From: Thermoproteota archaeon
Lineage (GTDB): Archaea; Korarchaeota; JAOZGF01; JAOZFZ01
Direction: 5' to 3'
Length of the DNA stretch: 64,000 nt
Assembly (NCBI GenBank): GCA_027492035.1
Contig: JAOZFT010000035.1
Coordinates: 1-64,000, forward strand
Part shown: positions 1 through 10,961 of the stretch, one piece after another
Position numbering within the stretch: position 1 is the stretch's first letter
Layout of the letters: each line of letters starts with the position of its first letter
Position numbers and translations under genes: made by a program
The notes under the pieces: generated by a model
Seen by the model: only the letters and a program-made list of their open reading frames with translations
The model's database searches: none
Told to the model about the DNA's origin: nothing

Positions 1-390
1 GCATCAGCCTCTTCCAACCCCCCACCCTCTTTCCCTTTTTCAAGAAAAGGAAAAAGGGCAAATATACATAATGTAAATTAAACTATTTAAAAATTTTCCT
101 TTTCAAGTTGAAAAAAATATTTAAAACTTCTCCTTAAAATTTAATATTTTTAATTAATATCTTTTTTATTAAAAAAAAGAAAAAAATAAGCGGTAAAAAT
201 AAATTTTTTTCACCAAAGAAAATTACAAAAAATTGAAGATTTTCTGTTTTAAAAGTTATTGTCTACACAGGGTTAATGCATTGCAGAGTCTGAATTCCAG
301 TTTACCTTTTCCTTACTTAATAATTACCAGGTCAAAGATCATTTTTCGTTGCAACCCTAACAAATTTTTCATGCGCCTAAAAATTACAGG

Positions 391-1644
391 TTAAACACGG
401 AAGATTACGTTTTCTTTTGAAAAAAGCTTAATTACAGCTGAAAGCATTAATAAGAGATAAATAATGTTTAGAAAGAGTGTGATTAAAGCCCTTTCTAAAT
501 TTAAAGATTTAAACACGATGTTTCGGATCACTGTAAGTGGTCCAAGAAACGGGAGATAAATTAAGTATTTAAGAGTAGCTGGTGGAAGATACATAAAAAC
601 CAGTAAAATCATAACTATCGCCATGGTTACGTATCCTGTATACTGCTGAGCTTCTTTAAAGCTTTTAGAGAACACGCCTGTCAACATGAGCAAGGCATTC
701 CCAATCATTCCCGTTAAAACTGCTGAAAAAACAATTAAAGAAATGTCTGTTACGGTTAAATTGAACTCCACAGCTTTAGAAACTCCCCCTATCCCTGTCA
801 AATTTGTCATGAAGAAAATAAATCCAGCTGCTAAGCCTATTATTTGGAAAACTATGCTTAAGAAAGATAAAATTGAGACACTCACATATTTCCCAATCAC
901 TATCTGAGCCCTAGTGACAGGCATTGTTAAGAAAGTTTCCAAAGTTCTCCTTTCTTTTTCGCCTGCAGTGGTATCTACTGCATAATGGCTTCCTGCAATA
1001 ACGGAAAATAAACCTATGAAATAGGGAATCAAAAACCCTATGAAACTGATTCCAGTAGGTACTGTTTTAACCGTAACCCTTACAACCCTCATAGGTTTAA
1101 TTATCTGCTCAGTTAAGTTTAATTTCTGTAGTCTTTCCTTTACGATTTTCTCAGAAACAGATGAAAAGAAACCGTTAATGATTTCAACTCCCATTTCTGA
1201 CCTCATATTGGAGGAATCGAAGAAAACCAGTAACTTAGCTGTCCCTCCTGAATCTAAAACTTTCGAGAAATTATTAGGTATTACTAAAACTAAGTCATAC
1301 ATGTTTTTGACAATTAATTCAGTTAAGTTTTCATTTCCAGTGAGTGTTGAAAGCTTAACAACCCCTATTCCACCCAACTCATCAACAAGTTTCTTCGCTT
1401 TAGTGTCTTGAACCAAAACTGCTACATGAGGTGGGTTACTTTTCGGTGACATGAAAAATATAGGTAAACCAAGTGATAAGGGCATTATGATGAAAGGAAG
1501 TAGTACAGCCGTAAAAATTGTTCTTTTATCCCTGAAGGCATCAAGTAACTCTTTCCAAACTATAACCAAAATTTTTGTTTGAGGTAGGTTTAAACCTATC
1601 TTTTCAGTAAGAGAAGTTTCCAAAGTTTGTTTCCTCTTTAACAA
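391..1644 (-). CDS. ABC-2 type transporter permease (NatB-like)
   Basis: Multi-TM protein with N-terminal TM, large extracytoplasmic loop and 'GEKERRTLETFLTMPVTRAQIVIGKY' motif typical of NatB/ABC-2 permeases; overlaps the adjacent ATPase ORF. Confidence 0.88.
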   Translation of the reverse strand: MLKRKQTLETSLTEKIGLNLPQTKILVIVWKELLDAFRDKRTIFTAVLLPFIIMPLSLGLPIFFMSPKSNPPHVAVLVQDTKAKKLVDELGGIGVVKLSTLTGNENLTELIVKNMYDLVLVIPNNFSKVLDSGGTAKLLVFFDSSNMRSEMGVEIINGFFSSVSEKIVKERLQKLNLTEQIIKPMRVVRVTVKTVPTGISFIGFLIPYFIGLFSVIAGSHYAVDTTAGEKERRTLETFLTMPVTRAQIVIGKYVSVSILSFLSIVFQIIGLAAGFIFFMTNLTGIGGVSKAVEFNLTVTDISLIVFSAVLTGMIGNALLMLTGVFSKSFKEAQQYTGYVTMAIVMILLVFMYLPPATLKYLIYLPFLGPLTVIRNIVFKSLNLERALITLFLNIIYLLLMLSAVIKLFSKENVIFRV

Positions 1645-2356
1645 GTTTCACAAATACCTCTTCAAAATCTTTTTGTTTAGTTACTTTTTCAATTTCTTCT
1701 TTTTTACCCTCAATCAATATTTTACCTTTATGGATTATTGCAACATATTTACAGATTTTCTCCACTTCCCACATGTTGTGAGTTGAAATAACCACTGTTT
1801 TTCCCTGTGAAGCATTCTTAACTATTATATCCCTTATTTCTCTTGCACTCATTACATCTAAGCCAGAGGTGGGTTCATCTAAAAAAAGAATCTCGGGGTC
1901 GTGAAGTAAGGCCCTCATTAAAGCAACCTTTTGTTTCATACCCTTAGAAAACTTCCCAACCTTCATGTTCCTCTGTTCACGTAACCCCATGACTTCCAAC
2001 AATTCATTAATTCTTTCCTTTAATTTTTCACTAGATAAATTATAGAGTTTACCTTGGAAAATTAATGTTTCTACGGGTGTTAATCTATCATACACTCCCA
2101 CATCTTCAGGTAAAACTCCAATTATTTTCCTAACCTTTAAGTCATCCCTTACTACATCGTAACCTCCAACTTCAGCTGTTCCAACAGTGGGTTTTAACAC
2201 CGTAGATAGCATCCTTAAAGTGGTTGTTTTTCCTGCCCCATTAGGGCCTAAAAAGCCAAAAATTGTGCCTTTCTTAACTTTAAAATAAATATGATCCACT
2301 GCTACTAACCCATTAAACACTTTTGTTAATCCTTTTACCGCAATTGCTGTCCCCAA
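1604..2356 (-). CDS. ABC transporter ATP-binding protein (NatA-like)
   Basis: Walker A GPNGAGKTT, signature FSKGMKQK, Walker B ILFLDEPTSGLD. Confidence 0.92.
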   Translation of the reverse strand: MGTAIAVKGLTKVFNGLVAVDHIYFKVKKGTIFGFLGPNGAGKTTTLRMLSTVLKPTVGTAEVGGYDVVRDDLKVRKIIGVLPEDVGVYDRLTPVETLIFQGKLYNLSSEKLKERINELLEVMGLREQRNMKVGKFSKGMKQKVALMRALLHDPEILFLDEPTSGLDVMSAREIRDIIVKNASQGKTVVISTHNMWEVEKICKYVAIIHKGKILIEGKKEEIEKVTKQKDFEEVFVKLVKEETNFGNFSY

Positions 2357-2668
2357 TTGTTTTCCACCTTCAAAAACAAAGGTTTACATTTTTTTTTAAA
2401 CTGTTTCCCCTCTTAACATTTACTTTTCCGTACTATTACCTCTTTATTTAACTTTTTAGCGAATCTTAAAGAAATTATTTAAAAAACCCTTTTTCTTTTT
2501 TAAATCATTGAAATTCCTATCTTCAATTTTAAAGGGGAAGTTAAGTAAGGGAAAAGGGGAAAGATTAAATTTTGAAGTTTCTCTGTTGCAAGTTTAAAAG
2601 AAGTTTGTTTCTAAGCCTTATAAAGGTTATTTTGAAGTAACAAATGATTCTCTTGAACGGGGAGGATA

Positions 2669-4303
2669 GTGGTCAGGTTTAGTTTTCTCTTGAGAATTTT
2701 TTTTCATGAAGGTAAACTTTTTTTTCGGCAGAGTAAATACGGGAAGAAGGGGGTTTTTGCTTCTTTATTCTTTGTTAACTTTGTTTCAGGTTCTCTTCTT
2801 TTCTTAACAAGTTTAAACATTGTGTACGCCTTGAATAAACTTTTCGTTCCAGAAGATGTGGTTTACAATGTTGTTTTGCTTTTCCTTAATTCTTTGTTTG
2901 TTTATTCCATTATTTTCGGAACTCTTGAATCAATAGCTCTTTTCTCTAGAGAATCTGACCAAAATTTCCTTACTTCTCTCCCTGTTTCAACCAGGGAAAT
3001 AGTTTGGGGTAAAACTTTCTGGATTTTTATTTCCTTGCTTTTCTACGTAATTTTTCCCTTTTTCTCCCTTTTCTATCCCTTAAGGACCCTTTTTTCAAGT
3101 CAACAATTGATTTTAATTTTCTCACTTAGCTTATTCTTAATTTTCATAGGTTCTTCTCTCTCAGTGCTTATCTGTTTCGCTTTGTTCACTCTTTCTTCCC
3201 CTTCCTCATTAAAAAGTAAATTTTCAATTATTGTGGGAGTTTTTCTTATTCTCAGCTTATTACTGTTCAACACTTACTTCGTGGCTTTTCCTGCTAATCC
3301 TCAAAGTTTTTACAAATTACTTCTTTTTAAATCTGAGAATCCGTTGTGGTATTTCTCACCGGCTTCCTGGAGTTTTTATTTAATTAAAGGTACAGTTGCC
3401 AATCCTTTATTGAAGCCTTTTTCCATCACATTCCTCTCTTTAACTTCATTTATGCTGTTTCTCTTCCTCAACAAATACTCAAATGCCTGGTTCGTCAGCC
3501 TCGGAAATAAATTTTCTGCTCCCCCTCACTCTACTCTCCAAAAAAGAAAGTACTTTAATGGTTACAATATAACTTATACTTTACTAAGCCGTTTAATTGG
3601 TGAAAAAATTTATTATGTGTTTTTGAATGAAACTCGTTTAACTTTTAGGGAAAACTTTCGTTTATTAAATATGGTTATTTTTGTTTTACTGCTTGTTCCT
3701 GTTCTTGCTCCCTTATATAAGGGTTCCTTTCTTCTTAAAGGAAAATTTTTTCCCCTCTTCCATTTATTAATCAACATCATACCCATTTATGTGGCTGTTT
3801 TCTGTTCCCAATCCATAGGATGGGAAGGAAAAAGTTTTATGTTAATTAAAAAATCACCCATAAAAAATTGGGAACTATTTCTAGGTAAATTTCTTTTCTA
3901 TTTATGTTCAGACTCTGCTTTAATCCTTATTTTTTCTTTTCTAATAATCCTTCAATTCCCTTTCAACTTATTTGAAAAACTAACTCTTATATTTTCACCT
4001 TTAATTGCTTCAGTAGGTGTTTTACTTTTCTCTATGTGGGTTGGTGTCACGTTTCCAAATTTTGAAGGTGAAGTTACTGGTTTACTGGGTTCAAGAAAAG
4101 AAGGAGTAAATCTTTTAGGGTCGTTAACACTTTCAACGAGTATTGTTCTCTTTTTCTTCGGGCCAGTTCTTTTCTTAACCCTAGCCTCAATAAATAATTA
4201 TATTCCACTGTTCTATTTTTCCATGCCTAGCCTTTTAACAATTTTTATGGGGCTGCTGACCTTGAGAATGTCCCTGCAAAAGATTGAAATATTAGAAGTT
4301 TAA
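2669..4303 (+). CDS. Polytopic membrane protein, putative ABC-2 type exporter permease
   Basis: 544 aa, about 12 hydrophobic segments; 'SDQNFLTSLPVSTREIVWGKTFW' resembles ABC-2 permease motif; divergent from natAB-like pair. Confidence 0.6.
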   Translation: MVRFSFLLRIFFHEGKLFFRQSKYGKKGVFASLFFVNFVSGSLLFLTSLNIVYALNKLFVPEDVVYNVVLLFLNSLFVYSIIFGTLESIALFSRESDQNFLTSLPVSTREIVWGKTFWIFISLLFYVIFPFFSLFYPLRTLFSSQQLILIFSLSLFLIFIGSSLSVLICFALFTLSSPSSLKSKFSIIVGVFLILSLLLFNTYFVAFPANPQSFYKLLLFKSENPLWYFSPASWSFYLIKGTVANPLLKPFSITFLSLTSFMLFLFLNKYSNAWFVSLGNKFSAPPHSTLQKRKYFNGYNITYTLLSRLIGEKIYYVFLNETRLTFRENFRLLNMVIFVLLLVPVLAPLYKGSFLLKGKFFPLFHLLINIIPIYVAVFCSQSIGWEGKSFMLIKKSPIKNWELFLGKFLFYLCSDSALILIFSFLIILQFPFNLFEKLTLIFSPLIASVGVLLFSMWVGVTFPNFEGEVTGLLGSRKEGVNLLGSLTLSTSIVLFFFGPVLFLTLASINNYIPLFYFSMPSLLTIFMGLLTLRMSLQKIEILEV

Positions 4304-4365
4304 CCTTTAAAATGAAAGGTTAAGAAGCTTCTTTATAAAGGGAAAATTCGGACTGATGTGCGGAA

Positions 4366-5805
4366 ATGTATGGAATGCTTCTTGAGAAAAGAAAAATGAT
4401 TGAGGAGGAGTTGAAAGACTTCTTCCTAGCTAGTGAAGAAAGAGAAACATTTCTCAATTACTTCCTCCACTTTTTCGTAAAGCCGAGGATGAGAAATATT
4501 AAGGACTTGAAAATTGAAAGGAATAACGAAGAGGTTTTGGTTGGTTTAAAATATTTATTAATTAATGTAGCTACTGAAATTGAAATAAATATGCAGTTTT
4601 CTATCACTAACAAATTTAGGTACCGAGTAAGCGGCATAGCTCCTTCTCGTTACTTCGAAAAGCTTAAGAGAGAATTATATGCGCTAATTTACAACTATAG
4701 ATTCACTAGAGGTAAACGTTCTCTTTATCTTAGCTTGTTTGAAGGAAGCAAATCATCTCCTGAAACATCTAAACCCCCAGGGAGCTACGGGATGTATTCA
4801 AAAAATTTAGTTGGAATCTACATGACCATTTTTGGTTTATTCTTTTTCCTTTTCTATTTGTTAGGGTTTTATGCATTAGTCGCTCTTCTACTTATTCAGT
4901 TCTTTCTCTTCTACTCCTCTGACAAATCTTTGTTCAACTTGAGCACGTGGAAGGTCACGCAAGAAAATAAACGTCTATGGATTCTAAAAATAGCTGTTCC
5001 AATGGAAAAATTCAGGGATTTCTACCAACAAAACTTTCCCAAACTTAAAACTTTGAAAGAAGAAATCATCAACCGAGTATACACCCCAAAGGGGGAAATT
5101 TCAAAAGAAGATGTTTCAGAAATAATTAAAGAAAAAGAAATAAACTTATATGGTGGAGAAGTAGAAGTAAAACCTATAAATATCTTAGATGTTGTGAAGG
5201 GGGTTTCCTCTAAACTAAAAGTTAAAACTCCAAAAATAGGGTTAATCAACACTCCATTACCTAACGCAGCTGCTACAGGTCCTTCTCAGCACAAATCAAC
5301 TATTGTCATAACCACAGGTTTACTATCCTTTTCAGATGAAGAAGAACTAGAAAATATAGTCGCCCATGAACTAGGCCACATAAAAAACAAAGACCCCCTC
5401 TCCCTACTTCTTTTAAGCCTATTTGTTGAGTCGCTTAGACTAATTGTTTTCTTCACTTATTTCTCGATCATAGCCTTCATGTATTTCTTTTTAGGAGTAA
5501 CTCTTGTTTACTTTTTCGCTAAAATCTTTGAAATAAGAGCAGATTTAGAGGCGATAAAACATCTGAAACAACCGAAAACATTCGCAAATATTTTAAGAAA
5601 AATAATGTTCAGAACAGGTTTCCCTTACAGAAAATCCTTCTTAGCATGGTTTAATTGGGATCCTCACCCTCCAATCTACTTCAGAATAAAAATGATGGAA
5701 GAATTCGCTCGAAAAAAGGAAATAGAGGAAAAAAATTCAACAATTCAAGCCTTTAAAGAACTGTTTAAGGGTTTCTTTGCGGATTTATTTGACAAAACGT
5801 TCTAG
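4366..5805 (+). CDS. M48 family (HtpX-like) membrane metalloprotease
   Basis: HExxH motif 'IVAHELGHIKNKDPLSLL', downstream 'EIRADLEAIKHL', TM helices. Confidence 0.85.
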   Translation: MYGMLLEKRKMIEEELKDFFLASEERETFLNYFLHFFVKPRMRNIKDLKIERNNEEVLVGLKYLLINVATEIEINMQFSITNKFRYRVSGIAPSRYFEKLKRELYALIYNYRFTRGKRSLYLSLFEGSKSSPETSKPPGSYGMYSKNLVGIYMTIFGLFFFLFYLLGFYALVALLLIQFFLFYSSDKSLFNLSTWKVTQENKRLWILKIAVPMEKFRDFYQQNFPKLKTLKEEIINRVYTPKGEISKEDVSEIIKEKEINLYGGEVEVKPINILDVVKGVSSKLKVKTPKIGLINTPLPNAAATGPSQHKSTIVITTGLLSFSDEEELENIVAHELGHIKNKDPLSLLLLSLFVESLRLIVFFTYFSIIAFMYFFLGVTLVYFFAKIFEIRADLEAIKHLKQPKTFANILRKIMFRTGFPYRKSFLAWFNWDPHPPIYFRIKMMEEFARKKEIEEKNSTIQAFKELFKGFFADLFDKTF

Positions 5806-5976
5806 AAAAACAAACAACAAGTTTAAATACACCTCTAATATGTTTTTCCTCTCCTAAATTTGTTCATGAAAAACTAAAAAGGAATTTTTTTAAAACAATG
5901 TCTTTGAGAGGAAATTTTTCTGATTTTTCACAAGTTTCCAGAGGTGCAGAGATTGTAAGTTAGGAGGTAAGAACAA

Positions 5977-6576
5977 TTGGAAAAGGAAAAAGTTGCAGGT
6001 GTAATCTCAATTATTTTCTCTCCCCCAGTAATTGGCTTATTTATAACCCTAATTTTAACATTTAAGCCCCCTTATGGGCAACAAGTAAATCCTTTCTTAG
6101 CCTTTCTTTTCGGTTTATGTTTCATTGTCATCTTACCAATTCTTCCTGTCATCTATGCTTCAAAAAAAGGGAAAGTTGAGCTGGATGTTCCAAACAAAGA
6201 GAAAAGAGGGAAGTTCCTTTTAATTTCCATAATTACTTACTTTACAGGTTTCCTTTTAGCTAACTTGCTGAACATGAAAGGATTCTCCCTAATGGTTTTC
6301 TCCTACTTCTTAGTTACTTTTTTTGTTTTGTTCTTTAATTACTTCATAAAAATTAGTATCCATACAACTGGTGTTGCAGGACCTGCTACAGCTTTAGTTT
6401 TTTTCTATGGTTTAGAGGTTTACCCATTCTGGTTTATTCTTTTACCTGTTTTTTGGGCTAGGCTGGTTCTGAAAAAACATGATCTGTTTCAATTATTGCT
6501 TGGGGTAGTTACAGGTGTATCAGTTACCTTTTTAGCTTTCCACATTGTAGTTTTTCTAAAACCTTTCTTGAAATAA
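5977..6576 (+). CDS. PAP2-like integral membrane protein (possibly degenerate active site)
   Basis: TTG start after SD-like AGGAGGT; 'KISIHTTGVAGPATAL' resembles PAP2 motif region; multi-TM. Confidence 0.5.
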   Translation: MEKEKVAGVISIIFSPPVIGLFITLILTFKPPYGQQVNPFLAFLFGLCFIVILPILPVIYASKKGKVELDVPNKEKRGKFLLISIITYFTGFLLANLLNMKGFSLMVFSYFLVTFFVLFFNYFIKISIHTTGVAGPATALVFFYGLEVYPFWFILLPVFWARLVLKKHDLFQLLLGVVTGVSVTFLAFHIVVFLKPFLK

Positions 6577-6635
6577 GTTGATTAGGCTTCCTCTCTTGTC
6601 TCTAATTCTCCTTTTTTAAAAATAAATTGAAAAAG

Positions 6636-7181
6636 TTAATGTGAATCAATTATCAAAGAACTCTCCCTTATTTTCTTCAGTATCTCTTTCTCTACTTTTC
6701 TAAGTGAGTCTTCGGGGTTCCTGTAATCCCATTCCAGGTAGATGGTTTCCATTCTCTTCTGCAGTTCTTCAATAAATATACCTTTCCCCTTAACCTCTAC
6801 ATATCCCCCGTTCTTGCTTCTATTGGTTTTGTTCACCCCACAACTGGGGGAGCCTGCTATACCGATGATCCCGAAAACCATTATCCCTGCATCTATTAAT
6901 TTTTGGTGATGTTTCTTAACTTCTTCCGCTAGTTTAGCACATAAACTTCTTAAACCCCTTTTTTCATATTCATCTTTTGACATAGGGTTTCTTTTCAAAC
7001 CTAAAAGTTCAAACTCGGGGCATGGAAGTACTTCTATTCCCAAATTGTATTTTTTAGCTAAATCAACAAGTTCTGGCACAAATGAAGAATATTTATATTT
7101 AACAAGCCAAGGAACAATGGTGTTCTGATTCATTAAACAATGTGCAAGAAACAAAACCTTAAAACTCCTGTTATCTACCAT
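6636..7181 (-). CDS. TudS/DUF523-related putative desulfidase
   Basis: 'AHCLMNQNT', 'VLPCPEFELLG', 'GIAGSPSCGVNKT' conserved Cys motifs. Confidence 0.65.
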   Translation of the reverse strand: MVDNRSFKVLFLAHCLMNQNTIVPWLVKYKYSSFVPELVDLAKKYNLGIEVLPCPEFELLGLKRNPMSKDEYEKRGLRSLCAKLAEEVKKHHQKLIDAGIMVFGIIGIAGSPSCGVNKTNRSKNGGYVEVKGKGIFIEELQKRMETIYLEWDYRNPEDSLRKVEKEILKKIRESSLIIDSH

Positions 7182-7343
7182 TCACTTTTCACCAAAGCAC
7201 CTGTTTTCTTTTCAAAAGGTTTCTTTTCAAAACCATTTTCTTAGTTTAAAGAAGCAATCGTTTAAATATTTTATTTTCTTCTTTTCCTTTTTGTTAGAAA
7301 TCCTTTTTGCCGAATAAATTTCTCAAGGGATGAAGGTGGTTCC

Positions 7344-8579
7344 TTGTACCATTACAGTCTCCCTCTTTTAAGAAAGGTTTGTGACAGAATCCTAACTCAA
7401 AACCTAAACTTAGGTGAAGGGTCTGAACTTTTCATACTTCTTTCATTTACTGCAGAAGATGAAAAAGTAGCTTTAGAAACGTTTTTAATCTATGAAATAA
7501 TGACTGAGGAAGCAAAGAAATTAGGTATAGATGTTTCCTTGATGTTTTTTCCTTCGAGGCAAAGCAGTAGTTTTTCACCTGAAAGTTTCAATATTTTGAG
7601 GGGTTTTTGGGCATTGAAACAAGGAGTTAATGAATTCATGAAAGAGAAATTCTCTTCAGTAATAGATTTTCTTAAACATTACGGCTTACCTGATGTCATC
7701 TATATTGTAAAAGACAATAAAAGTTTGGGGAGGGATAAATACGGGCTTCATCATGGTTATTCTGTTATGGAAGGGCGGGAGAAAATTAGGGACGGTTTAA
7801 GCTTAATTTTAAGCTCTAAAGTTAATGTTGCATTCAGCTCCCCCTTACCTATAAACGTTTTCATTAAATCAAATACTGTAGACTTAGCGAAGCTTGTTGA
7901 GTACAATGAATCAGTTTATAACAAATTAATTAACTGTGAAAAGATGGGTATTGAATCGTCTCCGTTAGTAATGGAAGGTAAAGGCGTTTTTACAAGCTTA
8001 ACTGCAGAGGTAGAGGGAAAAAACATATTTACTGATAATGGATATTTTACAGAAGAGAACAGGAGAATAAATATTCCTCCAGGTGAAGTTTTTTTTACCC
8101 CAACTAACCTAAACGGCACCTTAATTGTTGATGGCTTAATTGAGATCAGTAAGTACTTCTTCCTTGAACATCCCCTGTTACTAAAAATTTCTGAAAGGGA
8201 ATTGGTTGTCGATGACATGAAAGGGAAAGGAGAAATTTTTGAGAATTTCAAAAAATATTTGTCTGAAATCGAGGAAAAACTTGAAAAATTTAGACTAAGG
8301 GTTCCTGGGCCTCAATTTAGAACGCTTCGCTCCAACTTGTTTAAATTTGGAGAAGTAGGTGTAGGAACTAATCCTTCAGCTTTAATAGGTGCTTGGCCTG
8401 TACAAATAGAAAAAAGGCTAGGCACCTTACACTTTGGTTTAGGATCAGGTTGGACAGAAGAAACAAGGACTATTCACCGTAAAAAGATGGTGATAGGTGT
8501 TAAGTCCAAATTAACTGTTTTCACAGAAAAGAACAGTAAAAAGGAGTTTATCCTTAGAGGAGGCAAATTCCTTAATTAA
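7344..8579 (+). CDS. M29-like aminopeptidase family protein
   Basis: 'PPGEVFFTPTNLNGTLIVDGLIEI' and 'GEVGVGTNPSALIG...EKRLGTLHFGLG' match thermophilic aminopeptidase M29 patterns. Confidence 0.65.
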   Translation: MYHYSLPLLRKVCDRILTQNLNLGEGSELFILLSFTAEDEKVALETFLIYEIMTEEAKKLGIDVSLMFFPSRQSSSFSPESFNILRGFWALKQGVNEFMKEKFSSVIDFLKHYGLPDVIYIVKDNKSLGRDKYGLHHGYSVMEGREKIRDGLSLILSSKVNVAFSSPLPINVFIKSNTVDLAKLVEYNESVYNKLINCEKMGIESSPLVMEGKGVFTSLTAEVEGKNIFTDNGYFTEENRRINIPPGEVFFTPTNLNGTLIVDGLIEISKYFFLEHPLLLKISERELVVDDMKGKGEIFENFKKYLSEIEEKLEKFRLRVPGPQFRTLRSNLFKFGEVGVGTNPSALIGAWPVQIEKRLGTLHFGLGSGWTEETRTIHRKKMVIGVKSKLTVFTEKNSKKEFILRGGKFLN

Positions 8580-8609
8580 CCTTAACTTGGTCGATGAAAA
8601 AGCCTAAGT

Positions 8610-9068
8610 CTAGGTTTGTTCCTCTTCTGGGATAGGTAACCTGAAGTCTTCTTTCAAAATACTTAACACCACACTTGTTGTTGTTTCTGAAGCTAAACCT
8701 AGATTCAATATCTTATTTATAAAATTGTTTAATCCCTCCCTTCCCTTAAACCTCCCTATTAACACTAAATCATAAACTCCAGTTATTGAGTAAGCTTGCA
8801 TTATTTCTTTAAACTTAAGGTATTCCTCCTTTAAATCTTCGGGAGGTTTTGGGGTTTTAACCATTATGACAGCTGTGAAATCCATACCTAGCATTTTAGG
8901 ATTGATTACCGGTATAAAATCAGTGATCACTCCATTTTCAACCATTTTCTTTATTCTGTTATGTACTGTACCTACAGATACTCCCACTTCTTTAGCTATT
9001 TCTCTGTAACTTATTCTTGTGTCCTTTTGAAGAATTTTTAAAATCGATAAATCTATTTCATCAACCAT
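8610..9068 (-). CDS. Lrp/AsnC family transcriptional regulator
   Basis: N-terminal HTH 'MVDEIDLSILKILQKDTRISYREIAKEVGVSVGTVHNRIKKM' plus RAM-like domain. Confidence 0.93.
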   Translation of the reverse strand: MVDEIDLSILKILQKDTRISYREIAKEVGVSVGTVHNRIKKMVENGVITDFIPVINPKMLGMDFTAVIMVKTPKPPEDLKEEYLKFKEIMQAYSITGVYDLVLIGRFKGREGLNNFINKILNLGLASETTTSVVLSILKEDFRLPIPEEEQT

Positions 9069-9230
9069 TTCCTAAACCGCTTCTTTCTTTTTTCCTTCTT
9101 TTAAAGGAGAAATGTATCTTTACTATTTTTAAAGATTTATTTTTAAATGTTTATTTTTGTTTATATTTCTCTCTATTTTTCTTTATAAATTTTATCCTAA
9201 AACCTTCCTTAAGTAACGTGAATTAAGTGT

Positions 9231-9782
9231 TTAACAATCAGATCCCCCAACTTCGTCCTTTAGGCTTTTAGGGAGTCTAACTCCTGTCTGCCCTTGGTAA
9301 AATCCTTTGTACGGTTTATCTACAAAATTTAAACATTTAATAAAAAGCACATGGAGAAACCTTATTCCCCTATACAGCCTTATTGAGTGAGGTTTAGCCC
9401 AGAAAGTTTCGATTGTTAATTCTCCTTCGAAGCCTGCATCTATGTAGGTGACAGGGGAAACGAAACCTAGCCTTGCAAAGGTGGATCTTAATCCGCAAAT
9501 TGCCACAGTATCCATGGGCATCTTCAAATATTCCTCTGTATGGAGAAGAATAGAAGTGAACTTAGGTATTTCTATTCCCTCCCTAGTTATTTCTTTTATT
9601 TCAAAAAAGTCTTCAGGCCTATTTTCAGCTAAATCTAAAACTCCATTCTTTTTAGGAAAGCCTATTTCTTTACCTATGTGAAGATCGACACCATTTTGCT
9701 GTATTGTATCTTCTTTTAAAGGTTTTATAATTAATCTACCTGCGGAAATGTAGGCCTTTAAATCAAAATCACTGAAAGACAT
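9231..9782 (-). CDS. dcd: dCTP deaminase
   Basis: 'GVDLHIG', 'CGLRSTFARLGF', 'TYIDAGFEGELTIE', 'YQGQTGV' Dcd/Dut family motifs. Confidence 0.88.
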   Translation of the reverse strand: MSFSDFDLKAYISAGRLIIKPLKEDTIQQNGVDLHIGKEIGFPKKNGVLDLAENRPEDFFEIKEITREGIEIPKFTSILLHTEEYLKMPMDTVAICGLRSTFARLGFVSPVTYIDAGFEGELTIETFWAKPHSIRLYRGIRFLHVLFIKCLNFVDKPYKGFYQGQTGVRLPKSLKDEVGGSDC

Positions 9783-9821
9783 TCCCTTATGTCCCTTCTC
9801 TCTAAAAAAGAGGGAAAGAAG

Positions 9822-10805
9822 TTAGATTTTTTGCATTATTTCTTGGTTTACAAGTCTCATGGAATTCTTTACTTTTGGCCCTACGGGGCTTCCTACAACT
9901 AATTGATCAACCCCTATCTCTATGATTTCACGTACCTTTTTTAAACAATCAGTAGGTGTGCCTGTGATCGAGAAAGCTTCAATCATTTCCGGTGTTACAC
10001 TTTTGAATGCATCCAAAATCTTTCCCTTCATTATTTTATTCTTTATATCTTCAGCTTTATCCAAAGGTATCTCATGTTTTTCTAACACTAGCGGCGGTGA
10101 ACCTGCTACTATAAAGGAAACCACTTCAGCTGCTTTTTCAGCTGCCTTTTCATAGTCTTCATCAATGCTGAAAGATGTGTAAACCACTACCTTAGCCTTC
10201 CCTTCCTCTCTTTCCTTTTCCCCTTCTCTGATCTTTTCAACAGCTTCCTTTATGTCCAAGGGGTTTGATGCATTGATTAAGACTCCATCCCCTAATTTGC
10301 CAGCTAGTTTCAACATTTTAGGCCCTTGAGCACCTATATAAATCGGGATGCTCCCTTTAACCTTGTAATTTAACCTTGCACCCTTCACTTTAAATATTTC
10401 ACCATCGTAATTAACTGTTTCACCTTGTAAAAGTTTTCTCATGATTTCCACTGCTTCTCTTATTGTTGTTAAGGGTTTATGGAACTTTATTCCTAAAGTT
10501 GACAGGGTTGCTTTATCACCAGCGCCTATGCCTAAGAAAACTCTTCCATTTGTTACTTCATTGAGGGTGGCTATTGCTGAAGCAGTCCATAAGGGGTGAA
10601 TAACGTAGGGATTAGTTACTCCCACTCCCAATTTTATTTTTTGTGTTTTGTAACCCATAGAAGCTAATGTTACATAGACGTTTCTGTTGTTGTAATGATC
10701 TGTAACCCAAACGTTTTCGAAATCAAGTTTTTCAGCTTCTACAACTGAGTTGACAAGTTTCTCTATTTTTTTAAAAGGTACAAATTCAATGCCGAAGGAC
10801 ACCAT
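9822..10805 (-). CDS. LLM-class F420-dependent oxidoreductase, 5,10-methylenetetrahydromethanopterin reductase-like
   Basis: 'FENVWVTDHYNNRNVYVTLASMG...IKLGVGVTNPYVIHPLWTASAIATLNE...VFLGIGAGDKATL' Mer family pattern. Confidence 0.85.
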   Translation of the reverse strand: MVSFGIEFVPFKKIEKLVNSVVEAEKLDFENVWVTDHYNNRNVYVTLASMGYKTQKIKLGVGVTNPYVIHPLWTASAIATLNEVTNGRVFLGIGAGDKATLSTLGIKFHKPLTTIREAVEIMRKLLQGETVNYDGEIFKVKGARLNYKVKGSIPIYIGAQGPKMLKLAGKLGDGVLINASNPLDIKEAVEKIREGEKEREEGKAKVVVYTSFSIDEDYEKAAEKAAEVVSFIVAGSPPLVLEKHEIPLDKAEDIKNKIMKGKILDAFKSVTPEMIEAFSITGTPTDCLKKVREIIEIGVDQLVVGSPVGPKVKNSMRLVNQEIMQKI

Positions 10806-10961
10806 TTTTTATCAACTCTTTATAAAAGGATCTCCCTTTTCTTTAGGGAGGAGAAAAGTAAAAGTGTTTATTTCCTTAGTTCTTTAAAAATGTTTATTTC
10901 CTCTTTCCCTGAAACAAAATTTACTTCTTCCCTCTTTAATGTTTCTTAACTTTTAAAAACT

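Noticed and set aside
686-1411. Plus-strand ORFs inside the NatB-like gene
   Set aside because: Antisense shadow ORFs of a well-supported ABC permease
7205-7240. Tandem 'tttcttttcaaaa' repeat
   Set aside because: Low-complexity pyrimidine-rich sequence common in these intergenic regions
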